Assembly (NCBI GenBank): GCA_023423015.1
Contig: JAFAGE010000090.1
Location: 1-10,836, forward strand
Reading direction: 5' to 3'
Length of the DNA stretch: 10,836 nt
Origin: Bacteroidota bacterium
GTDB taxonomy: Bacteria; Bacteroidota; Bacteroidia; Chitinophagales; Chitinophagaceae
Shown: positions 1 to 6,392 of the stretch, piece after piece
How the letters are laid out: each line of letters starts with the position of its first letter
Numbering within the stretch: the stretch's first letter is position 1
Notes under the pieces: model-generated
What the model saw: only the letters and a program-made list of their open reading frames with translations
Database searches by the model: none
What the model was told of the DNA's origin: nothing
Program-made: the position numbers and the translations under genes

Positions 1-28
1 GCCTAAGAACGGAGAACGATTCAATACT
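1..28. other. Left-edge non-coding sequence, no gene recognised
   Basis: There are 28 bases before the heptad repeat begins. No gene, promoter or hairpin can be supported. A two-copy 7-base echo (AGAACGG AGAACGA, 6-19) is visible but is too short to interpret. The neighbouring gene to the left is outside the window. Confidence 0.4.
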
Positions 29-84
29 TCTCACCGCTCACTGCTCACGTTTTACATCTGCCGTCTCACCTCTCACGTTTATCA
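29..84. repeat. Degenerate 7-bp tandem repeat (TCTCACS-like), about 8 units
   Basis: Read in steps of seven from base 29, the units are TCTCACC, GCTCACT, GCTCACG, TTTTACA, TCTGCCG, TCTCACC, TCTCACG and TTTATCA. Five of the eight carry CTCAC at the same phase, and the others are decayed versions. The array lies just downstream of gltA and its last unit overlaps the gltA stop codon (82-84). No stem-loop is visible, so it is not an obvious terminator. A cleaner array with the same TCAC core and 7-bp period occurs at 3463-3497. I recall similar heptads between genes of Chitinophagaceae relatives, but could not check this here. Confidence 0.65.
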
Positions 85-1407
85 ATCTCCCCAAATATCT
101 CCCTTTCCTTTCAACCAATCTTTCACAAGCTGCGTAGTTACGGATTTTGGTCTTTCAATGGGCAACCCTAAAGCACGATCCCAGATTAGGCTCGCCAGCA
201 CACCAAGTGAGCGGCTCACACCAAACAGAACAGTGTAAAATTCATATTCCTTCAGGCCAAAGTGAACCAGCAGTGCGCCGCTGTGTGCGTCAACATTTGG
301 CCAGGGATTTTTTACTTTTCCGAGCGACTTCAATACCGGTGGAACCACTTCGTATATGTTCCACACTGTTTGCACCAGCGGATCGTCGGGCATGTGCTTC
401 TTACCAAACTCCATCTGGGCTGTAAACCTCGGATCGGTTTTACGTAGAACAGCGTGACCATATCCAGGAACCACCTTTCCTTCGCTCAGTGTTTTCTCAA
501 CATATTCCCTGATCTGGTCCTTGCCCGGGGAATCGGTTTTTAAATCCTGCCGCATCTCAAAGATCCACTTGATCACTTCCTGGTTGGCAAGGCCGTGTAA
601 AGGGCCCGCAAGACCATTCATTCCTGCGGCGAGGCAAAGGTAAGGATCGCTCAATGCCGAACCAACCAAATGTGTGGTGTGAGCAGAAACATTTCCGCCT
701 TCATGGTCGGCATGAATTGTCATATACAATCGCATCAATTCTTTGAAACGAACGTCTGTATAACCGAGCATATGTGCCAGGTTACCTGCCCAGTCGAGCA
801 ATCCATTGGGTTGTATGTGATCGCTATTCTTATACTTGCGGCGATATATGTATGCCGCCACACGTGGCAGGCGTGCAATCAGGTCCATGGCATCGTCGAA
901 TACCGCCTCCCAATAGTCTTTCTTGCTCATACCTTCCGCATACTTCTTTGCGAAGTTGCTTTCAGTTTGCAAGGCCATAATACCCGCAACAAACATCGTC
1001 ATGGGGTGTGCAGTAAGCGGCATTGCATCAATCACATCAAAAACATGGTTGGGCACATGCGAGCGGCGTTGCCACACCGAGCTCACATATGCAACGTCTT
1101 CCTCCGTCGGCAATTCGCCGATGAGCATCAGATAGAATAATCCCTCCGGCAATGGCTCACTGCCGTTGGGAGCTTTTGGTAGTTTCTTTTGTAATTCAGG
1201 AATAGAATAACCACGAAAACGAATGCCTTCATGAGCGTCGAGCAGGGAAGTTTCTGAAACCAAACCCGTCATTCCCCGCATACCCTGGTAAATCTGAGAG
1301 AGTTGAACCTCACCAATCTTCTTTGTGCCATGTTCTTTTAATATGTCTTTAATCTCAGCTCCTGCCGTGTCCGACACCGATTTGAACCTCTCTTTCATTA
1401 TTCCCAT
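82..1407 (-). CDS. gltA: Citrate synthase, eukaryotic (type I)-like
   Basis: Condenses acetyl-CoA with oxaloacetate to give citrate, the entry step of the TCA cycle, in the cytoplasm. From the chosen start the protein is 441 aa, close to the mature mitochondrial enzyme in size. The catalytic triad is in place: His271 in GPLHGLANQ, His318 in VPGYGHAVLRKTDPR and Asp373 in NVDAHSGALL, each within three positions of the pig heart numbering (274, 320, 375). Arg327, Arg399 and Arg419 sit where substrate-binding arginines are expected. The frame stays open to an ATG at 1485, but family members begin with an M-x-x-M/L-K-E-R-F-like stretch, so 1407 (MGIMKERF) or 1398 (MKERF) is preferred. It lies 111 bp downstream of lptF/G on the same strand. 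No clean promoter is visible in that gap; TAAATTCG is one mismatch from the -7 box. The protein resembles the eukaryotic-type enzymes found in Bacteroidota rather than the NADH-inhibited hexameric type of E. coli. Confidence 0.96.
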   Translation of the reverse strand: MGIMKERFKSVSDTAGAEIKDILKEHGTKKIGEVQLSQIYQGMRGMTGLVSETSLLDAHEGIRFRGYSIPELQKKLPKAPNGSEPLPEGLFYLMLIGELPTEEDVAYVSSVWQRRSHVPNHVFDVIDAMPLTAHPMTMFVAGIMALQTESNFAKKYAEGMSKKDYWEAVFDDAMDLIARLPRVAAYIYRRKYKNSDHIQPNGLLDWAGNLAHMLGYTDVRFKELMRLYMTIHADHEGGNVSAHTTHLVGSALSDPYLCLAAGMNGLAGPLHGLANQEVIKWIFEMRQDLKTDSPGKDQIREYVEKTLSEGKVVPGYGHAVLRKTDPRFTAQMEFGKKHMPDDPLVQTVWNIYEVVPPVLKSLGKVKNPWPNVDAHSGALLVHFGLKEYEFYTVLFGVSRSLGVLASLIWDRALGLPIERPKSVTTQLVKDWLKGKGDIWGD

Positions 1408-1518
1408 GATATGTTCGTTTTCTTGAATATTACGCTGCACGTAGTCTGTGCGCCCCGAAAACCGGAACGCGAATTTAATCAACAACGCCGTGATCTACAT
1501 TATTAAAATCAAAAATGA

Positions 1519-2622
1519 TTACTTCGGCGCTCTTCTGTAGAGGTAAATCGTTACGATACTGAATATAATATTGGGCATCCACGCTGCAAGAAAAGGATGC
1601 AGATTTCCTTTGGTAGAAAAGGTAAGCGAAAATTTGTCCATCACCACGAATACCGCAGCCAGTATGATGGCGATGGCCATGTGTAAGCCTGACCCCCCGC
1701 GGGTTTTGCGCGAAGCTACAACTGCCCCCATTATGGTGAGCAGAATCACGGAAACCGGTGTCGCATCACGGCGATAACGTTCCACCTTGTAGTCGTTTAA
1801 TCCTTCGGTGCCACGCAACTCCTCCTGCTTGATGTATTTTTTCAACTCGGGAGTGGTCATCTTGTCTTTGAGGTATTTATCGAACCTGATCTCCGCGGGC
1901 TTTACATTCAGATCGAGGTGCATGGTTTTGTGGGTCTTTACGTCTTCCTTTATTCCATTGATATTGCGCTCCATCACCCGTTCGAGTTTCCACTTATTTG
2001 CAGCAGTATCCCATCGCATGGTTTGTGCACGCAGGTTGTAAACGACGTTGGTACCAGAAAGGCGCTCCATAAAAAACCCACCCCAGGCCGTCTTGGTGAT
2101 CGTGTCGTAGTTACGCATGCCGGCGTACGTGATGGAATCGATGCGCAAATAGACGTTACTACCCTTGGCGAGATACTGGCCCACTTCATACGAACTCTTT
2201 GCATCGATATAGGTGCTTTGGAAATTGGCACGCAACACATTTGCTTTAGGTATAAGGTACTGGGCCGAATACCAGAAAGCACCCGCCAGGATAGTTGCAC
2301 CTATGAGATAAGGCCGGAGAATTCTGTTGAACCGAACACCGCCCGCCAGCATCGCCACAATTTCTGTACGCGAAGCCATCTTGGACGTAAAAAGAATTAC
2401 CGCAATGAACACCATCAAAGGGAAGATCATTGAGATAATAAATGGAATGAAGCCGGCAAAATATTTCGTGAGGATGTAATATGCAGAGAGACCGGACTTT
2501 ACAAAATCATCGGCCTTTTCACTCGCATCCACAACACCCGCTATTACCGAAAAGATGATCATCATGAAGATGGTAGATGTGATCACCTTTTTAATAATGT
2601 ACCAGTCAATGATTTTAAACAT
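1519..2622 (-). CDS. LptF/LptG (YjgP/YjgQ) family lipopolysaccharide export permease
   Basis: Inner-membrane subunit of the Lpt ABC exporter, which works with LptB to extract lipopolysaccharide and pass it to the periplasmic bridge. The 367-aa protein has the family layout: an N-terminal FKIIDWYIIKKV amphipathic start, TM1 at about 13-31, TM2 at 57-79, the conserved coupling stretch RTEIVAMLAGG at 85-95, TM3 at 101-123, a beta-rich periplasmic domain at about 130-285, then three TMs at about 288-304, 312-330 and 341-362. An upstream ATG at 2667 would add 15 residues. The family's usual N-terminus and a promoter-like box at 2633-2640 favour 2622. Whether it plays the LptF or the LptG role cannot be told from the sequence. 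It is divergent from a secreted hydrolase gene 43 bp away, with gltA downstream. I see no second paralogue in this window. Confidence 0.9.
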   Translation of the reverse strand: MFKIIDWYIIKKVITSTIFMMIIFSVIAGVVDASEKADDFVKSGLSAYYILTKYFAGFIPFIISMIFPLMVFIAVILFTSKMASRTEIVAMLAGGVRFNRILRPYLIGATILAGAFWYSAQYLIPKANVLRANFQSTYIDAKSSYEVGQYLAKGSNVYLRIDSITYAGMRNYDTITKTAWGGFFMERLSGTNVVYNLRAQTMRWDTAANKWKLERVMERNINGIKEDVKTHKTMHLDLNVKPAEIRFDKYLKDKMTTPELKKYIKQEELRGTEGLNDYKVERYRRDATPVSVILLTIMGAVVASRKTRGGSGLHMAIAIILAAVFVVMDKFSLTFSTKGNLHPFLAAWMPNIIFSIVTIYLYRRAPK

Positions 2623-2632
2623 GTTCCAGCGC

Positions 2633-2640
2633 CAAAAGTA
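2633..2640 (-). promoter_or_regulatory. Bacteroidota -7 box (TACTTTTG) for lptF/G
   Basis: On the minus strand TACTTTTG matches the phylum consensus TAnnTTTG exactly and ends 10 nt before the chosen lptF/G ATG. If transcription starts a few bases past the box, the leader would be only about 5 nt. No TTTG/TTG -33 element is seen about 20 nt upstream, so this is a half-match only. Confidence 0.4.
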
Positions 2641-2653
2641 CTTCAAAAACTTG

Positions 2654-2661
2654 TACCTTTC
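2654..2661 (+). promoter_or_regulatory. Possible -7 box (TACCTTTC) for the secreted hydrolase
   Basis: TACCTTTC differs from TAnnTTTG only in its last base and ends 4 nt before the ATG at 2666, which would give a nearly leaderless mRNA. No -33 element is visible at the usual spacing. It would lie back to back with the lptF/G box inside the same 43-bp gap. Confidence 0.25.
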
Positions 2662-2665
2662 TGTC

Positions 2666-3457
2666 ATGAAATTCGTGTATTCGCTTATAACACTGTTAAT
2701 TATATCCGGTTCTTATGCTCAGGACACATCGCTGTTCAAGAGGGAAAAATTTGGTTCCGGCGGCGACACATTGAATTACCGCATTTTGTATCCGAGCAAG
2801 TACGACGTTAATAAAAAATATCCGCTGGTCCTTTTCCTCCATGGCGCTGGCGAGCGGGGATCAGATAACGAAAAACAACTGGTGCATGGAGCCTCCCTGT
2901 TTCTCGATTCGTTAAACAGGGTGCAGTACCCGGCATTCGTGATATTTCCTCAATGTCCGCGCGATAGTACCTGGGCCGTGTTGAAAAGGGAGCCGCCTCC
3001 GGGAGCAGATTCACTCGGTAAGTTCAGGTTCCTCTCGGAAGCCGCACCGGTTAAGCCCATGCAACTGCTGCTCACATTTCTCGATTCTATAACCGCTACC
3101 CCGCAGATCGACACCAGAAAGGTATATGTTGGAGGTTTATCAATGGGTGGAATGGGAACATTCGAAATCCTCTGGCGCCGCCCCCGGGTTTTTGCGGCCG
3201 CATTCCCGATATGCGGAGCCGGCGATCCGAAAAAGGTGAAAACCTACGCCAGGAACTTTCCTATCTGGGTATTTCACGGATCGTCCGACGTCGTAGTTCT
3301 GCCTTCGAATTCAAGGTTGATGGTAAATGCCCTTAAAAAAGCCGGTGCAAAAGTGAAATATTCCGAATACGAGGGAGTAGGTCACGATAGCTGGACCAAT
3401 GCATTCGCGGAACCACAGCTACTCCCGTGGCTCTTCGAACAACAAAAACGGAAATGA
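2666..3457 (+). CDS. Secreted alpha/beta-hydrolase (COG4099-like predicted peptidase/esterase)
   Basis: A 263-aa serine hydrolase, probably exported to the periplasm or beyond. The N-terminus (MKFVYSLITLLIISGSYA, then QDTS) is a signal peptide with a likely cleavage after Ala18. Choosing the ATG at 2666 exposes it, whereas an upstream in-frame ATG at 2555 would bury it and overlap lptF/G. The fold's landmarks follow in order: an HGAGERG oxyanion loop at 59-65, nucleophile Ser159 in GLSMGGMG, Asp208 in FHGSSDVV and His240 in GVGHDSW. The motif set matches the prolyl-oligopeptidase-like/dienelactone-hydrolase group annotated as predicted peptidases, carboxylesterases or phospholipases. The substrate cannot be read from sequence. 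It heads a plus-strand run with tgt 40 bp downstream and is divergent from lptF/G. It shares no obvious function with tgt or trpS. Confidence 0.85.
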   Translation: MKFVYSLITLLIISGSYAQDTSLFKREKFGSGGDTLNYRILYPSKYDVNKKYPLVLFLHGAGERGSDNEKQLVHGASLFLDSLNRVQYPAFVIFPQCPRDSTWAVLKREPPPGADSLGKFRFLSEAAPVKPMQLLLTFLDSITATPQIDTRKVYVGGLSMGGMGTFEILWRRPRVFAAAFPICGAGDPKKVKTYARNFPIWVFHGSSDVVVLPSNSRLMVNALKKAGAKVKYSEYEGVGHDSWTNAFAEPQLLPWLFEQQKRK

Positions 3458-3462
3458 TTTAT

Positions 3463-3497
3463 TTCTCACCTTTCACCTTTCACTTTTCACTTTTCCA
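3463..3497. repeat. 7-bp tandem repeat (YTTTCAC), five units, abutting tgt start
   Basis: The units in phase are TTCTCAC, CTTTCAC, CTTTCAC, TTTTCAC and a decayed TTTTCCA. They fill almost all of the 40-bp gap between the hydrolase stop (3455-3457) and the proposed TTG start of tgt (3498). The TCAC core and 7-bp period match the array at 29-84. The transcript here would be a pyrimidine-rich, unstructured leader with no Shine-Dalgarno sequence. Confidence 0.75.
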
Positions 3498-4628
3498 TTG
3501 AATTTCTCGCTCCACCACACCGATAATTCTACCAAAGCCCGCGCAGGTGTGATCACCACCGATCATGGCGATATACTCACTCCTATATTTATGCCGGTGG
3601 GAACGGCTGGAAGTGTGAAAGCTGTAACCCAACAACAATTGGAGAATGATGTAAAAGCCCGGATCATTCTTGGTAATACCTATCACCTTTACCTGCGACC
3701 ATCATTGGCGGTGCTGGAGGATGCAGGAGGATTACATGCGTTTAATGGCTGGCATAAACCAATCCTGACCGATAGCGGCGGATACCAGGTATTCTCCCTG
3801 GCAGGCTCGAGAAAGATCAGCGAAGAAGGCGTCCTTTTCCAGTCGCATATAGACGGTTCCCGACATTTATTCACGCCGGAGACGGTAATGGATATACAAC
3901 GCATCATCGGCGCCGACATCATTATGGCTTTTGATGAATGCCCGCCATACCCGAGTGAGTATAAATATGCAAAAGATTCGATGGAACTTACGCATCGCTG
4001 GCTTAACCGATGCATCAGAAGATTCGAAGAAACTACTAACAGGTATGGATACTCGCAAAGTCTCTTTCCGATTGTGCAGGGTGGCACGTACAAAGACCTC
4101 AGGATTGCCTCCTGCGAAGCAATAGCAGCTGCCGGCGCGCCAGGAAACGCAATCGGCGGATTAAGCGTTGGCGAACCTGAAGAAATGATGTATGAATTCA
4201 CCGCACTTTGCTGCGATCATCTTCCTGCAGAAAAACCCCGTTATCTCATGGGTGTCGGTACACCCTGGAACATCATTGAGTGTATAGGGTATGGGGTAGA
4301 CATGTTTGATTGTGTTATGCCAACACGTAACGGACGGAACGGTATGCTGTTTACCACACAGGGAATCATTAACATCGACAATAAGAAATGGGAGAAAGAT
4401 TTCTCTCCTATCGATGAAGGATTTGAAAGTTCGGTGAGCAATTATTATTCAAAAGCATACCTGCGGCACCTTGTTAAGTCAAAAGAAATATTGGGCCTCA
4501 CCATCGCCAGCGTTCACAATCTCGCTTTCTACATGCACGTGGTAAGTGAAGCGCGAAGCAAAATACTCGATGGCAGCTTTGAATCGTGGAAGAAAGAAAA
4601 AATTGCGCTTTGGAAAACCCGCCTGTAA
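3498..4628 (+). CDS. tgt: Queuine/preQ1 tRNA-guanine transglycosylase, zinc cysteines missing
   Basis: Exchanges guanine-34 of GUN-anticodon tRNAs for a 7-deazaguanine (preQ1 in most bacteria), a step in queuosine formation. From the TTG at 3498 the protein is 376 aa, the normal family length, and begins NFSLHHTDNSTKARAG as relatives do. The only in-frame ATG upstream (3399) lies inside the previous gene and would add a junk-like 33 residues encoded partly by the heptad repeat. Catalytic features are intact: Asp92 in TDSGGYQVF, Asp146 in FDECPPYP, GGLSVGEP at 220-227, and the nucleophile Asp271 with Arg277 and Arg280 in FDCVMPTRNGRNG. The C-terminal zinc site is not: the CxCxxC positions are Phe309, Ser311 and Ser314, and only His340 (ASVHNL) remains. 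As I recall, other Bacteroidota Tgt proteins share this loss. trpS follows 48 bp later. Confidence 0.93.
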   Translation: MNFSLHHTDNSTKARAGVITTDHGDILTPIFMPVGTAGSVKAVTQQQLENDVKARIILGNTYHLYLRPSLAVLEDAGGLHAFNGWHKPILTDSGGYQVFSLAGSRKISEEGVLFQSHIDGSRHLFTPETVMDIQRIIGADIIMAFDECPPYPSEYKYAKDSMELTHRWLNRCIRRFEETTNRYGYSQSLFPIVQGGTYKDLRIASCEAIAAAGAPGNAIGGLSVGEPEEMMYEFTALCCDHLPAEKPRYLMGVGTPWNIIECIGYGVDMFDCVMPTRNGRNGMLFTTQGIINIDNKKWEKDFSPIDEGFESSVSNYYSKAYLRHLVKSKEILGLTIASVHNLAFYMHVVSEARSKILDGSFESWKKEKIALWKTRL

Positions 4629-4676
4629 AACCTCCGGCAACTCTGCTTCACTCCATTTATTTATCTTCGCTGCCTT

Positions 4677-5687
4677 ATGAAAAGTAGTGAATCTAAAGGG
4701 CGTGTGATGAGCGGCATACGCAGTACGGGCTTTCTGCACCTGGGCACGTACTTCGGGGCGATAAAGAACTATGTGAAAATGCAGGAAGAATACGAATGTT
4801 TTTTTATGGTTGCCGACCTGCATTCCCTCACCACGCATCCCGATACGAAGGAATTGAAATCGAATGTACACCGCGTACTTGCCGAAAACATCGCCTGCGG
4901 TTTAGATCCCGATAAAGTGGCACTTTACTGTCAGAGCCATGTACCCGAAACTTCAGAGCTTTATTTATACCTGAATATGCTTGCCTATATCGGCGAGTTG
5001 GAAAAAACAACAACCTTCAAAGAGAAAATCAGGCAGCATCCGCAGAATGTAAATGCGGGATTGCTAACCTACCCTGTACTGCAAACGGCTGATATCATTC
5101 TTCACCGTGCAACGATGGTTCCTGTGGGTAAAGACCAGGAACAACACCTCGAAATGGCGCGCAATTTCGTGAACCGGTTTAACCACCGGTATGGCGATGT
5201 GTTTCCCGAACCCTATGCATTTAACTTTGGTGAAAACCTGGTAAAAGTTCCTGCACTTGATGGAACAGGAAAAATGAGTAAAAGTGAAAACCAGTTTGCA
5301 ACGATCTATCTTTCCGACGATGATGAATTGATCCGCAAAAAAATAAAAAAGGCAAAAACGGACGTGGTCCCCGTAACACCGAATTCTCCAAAACCGGAAG
5401 CAATTCAAAACCTGTTTCAATTGATGGAACTCGTGAGCGAACCGGAAGTGATTGCCAAATTCGATAACGATTTTAATAATCTCACTATTCGCTACGGCGA
5501 TATGAAAAATCAACTTGCGGACGATATGATTCGCTTTGTGAAACCCATCCGGGAAAAAGCCATGGCTATATACAACGACGAAAATTATCTGAAGCAGATT
5601 ATGACCAAAGGTGCGGCGAAAGCCCGGGCAAGTGCACAAGCTACCCTCGATGAGGTTAGAAGAGCAATGGGCCTCGATTATTTTTAG
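4677..5687 (+). CDS. trpS: Tryptophanyl-tRNA synthetase
   Basis: Class Ic synthetase that charges tRNA-Trp in the cytoplasm. The 336-aa length is typical. The adenylate-binding HIGH motif appears as HLGT (21-24) within SGIRSTGFLHLGTYFGA; relatives usually have HLGN. The second signature is KMSKS at 199-203. TYPVLQTADIIL (131-142) and VPVGKDQEQHLE (148-159) form the tryptophan and ATP pockets. The ATG at 4677 puts the family's start of the Rossmann fold about 10 residues in, so no other start is needed. The gene is 48 bp after tgt and 67 bp before the deoxynucleoside kinase, all on the plus strand, so co-transcription is plausible. A weak TATCTTCG box (4662-4669) precedes it, one mismatch from the -7 consensus. 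No T-box-like or attenuator structure is visible in the short gap. Confidence 0.97.
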   Translation: MKSSESKGRVMSGIRSTGFLHLGTYFGAIKNYVKMQEEYECFFMVADLHSLTTHPDTKELKSNVHRVLAENIACGLDPDKVALYCQSHVPETSELYLYLNMLAYIGELEKTTTFKEKIRQHPQNVNAGLLTYPVLQTADIILHRATMVPVGKDQEQHLEMARNFVNRFNHRYGDVFPEPYAFNFGENLVKVPALDGTGKMSKSENQFATIYLSDDDELIRKKIKKAKTDVVPVTPNSPKPEAIQNLFQLMELVSEPEVIAKFDNDFNNLTIRYGDMKNQLADDMIRFVKPIREKAMAIYNDENYLKQIMTKGAAKARASAQATLDEVRRAMGLDYF

Positions 5688-5754
5688 TGCACATTACAGA
5701 TTTGAGTATATTTATCGAACCCACCATTACTCAGCGGGCGGCAATAATATTACA

Positions 5755-6390
5755 ATGGCAAAGAGCAAGAAACCTAAACATATAGCAGTTGCCGGAAACA
5801 TCGGCGCTGGTAAAACCACCCTTACAGAACTGCTGAGCAAACACTACCGTTGGATCCCCCAGTTCGAAGACGTAGATCACAATCCTTATCTCTACGATTT
5901 TTATGAAGACATGCCCCGGTGGAGCTTCAACCTGCAGATATACTTCCTCAACGGACGGTTGAACCAGTTGCTGGAAATCCAACGCGGAACGGAAACCGTA
6001 ATACAGGATCGCACGATATACGAAGACGCGCACATCTTCGCTCCCAACCTTCACGAAATGGGATTGATGGGAAAACGGGATTTTGACAACTATTTCGCGT
6101 TTTTTCAAACATTGAAGTCAATGGTTCAGCCTCCGGATCTGCTGATTTACCTCAAAGCATCGGTGCCAACTCTGGTTGCCCAGATTCAGAAACGTGGCAG
6201 GGACTATGAAGAAAATATTCGTCTCGACTATCTGAAGCGCCTGAATGATTACTACAATAAATGGATCGATGGCTACCGCGAAGGACCCTTGCTGGTTGTA
6301 GATGTTGATAAAAACAAGTTCCCCGAAAATGAAGAACACCTGGGTGAAATCATCGGTAAAATCGACGGGATGTTGTACGGCCTGTTCTGA
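5755..6390 (+). CDS. Deoxynucleoside kinase (dAdo/dGuo kinase-like)
   Basis: Phosphorylates deoxynucleosides with ATP for nucleotide salvage in the cytoplasm. The 211-aa protein has the P-loop GNIGAGKT at 14-21, a substrate-pocket segment EDVDHNPYLYDFYEDM at 38-53, the DRT motif at 85-87 within IQDRTIYEDAHIF, and the lid RGRDYEENI at 148-156. These features and the size fit the dNK/dGK-dAK family; exact base preference cannot be decided from sequence. The frame is open from 5611 inside trpS, but the ATG at 5755 gives the family's usual N-terminus just before the first beta strand. Its stop lies 2 bp from the stop of the convergent DUF922-like gene. It is the last gene in the plus-strand run that begins with the hydrolase. 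Confidence 0.92.
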   Translation: MAKSKKPKHIAVAGNIGAGKTTLTELLSKHYRWIPQFEDVDHNPYLYDFYEDMPRWSFNLQIYFLNGRLNQLLEIQRGTETVIQDRTIYEDAHIFAPNLHEMGLMGKRDFDNYFAFFQTLKSMVQPPDLLIYLKASVPTLVAQIQKRGRDYEENIRLDYLKRLNDYYNKWIDGYREGPLLVVDVDKNKFPENEEHLGEIIGKIDGMLYGLF

Positions 6391-6392
6391 AC

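Noticed and set aside
670..1140. 156-residue plus-strand open frame opposite gltA
   Set aside because: It lies wholly inside a convincing citrate synthase. Its translation is rich in Cys and His with no domain logic, as expected of an antisense shadow.
1918..2433. 171-residue plus-strand open frame opposite lptF/G
   Set aside because: Fully antisense to a recognisable permease, with no start-site signal and no recognisable motif.
2555..2665. 37-residue extension of the hydrolase
   Set aside because: It would place the signal peptide internally and overlap the start of the divergent lptF/G gene.
3399..3497. N-terminal 33-residue extension of Tgt from an ATG
   Set aside because: The region overlaps the end of the hydrolase gene and the heptad repeat. 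Family alignment starts at the TTG at 3498.
3463..3497. Heptad array as a CRISPR or as a coding repeat
   Set aside because: Units are 7 bp with no spacers, and the frame through it is not part of any supported protein.
3689..4201. 170-residue minus-strand open frame inside tgt
   Set aside because: Antisense to conserved catalytic regions of tgt. No promoter box precedes it and the composition is shadow-like.
5064..5639. 191-residue minus-strand open frame inside trpS
   Set aside because: Phe- and Cys-rich translation caused by reading the trpS codons backwards; no family features.
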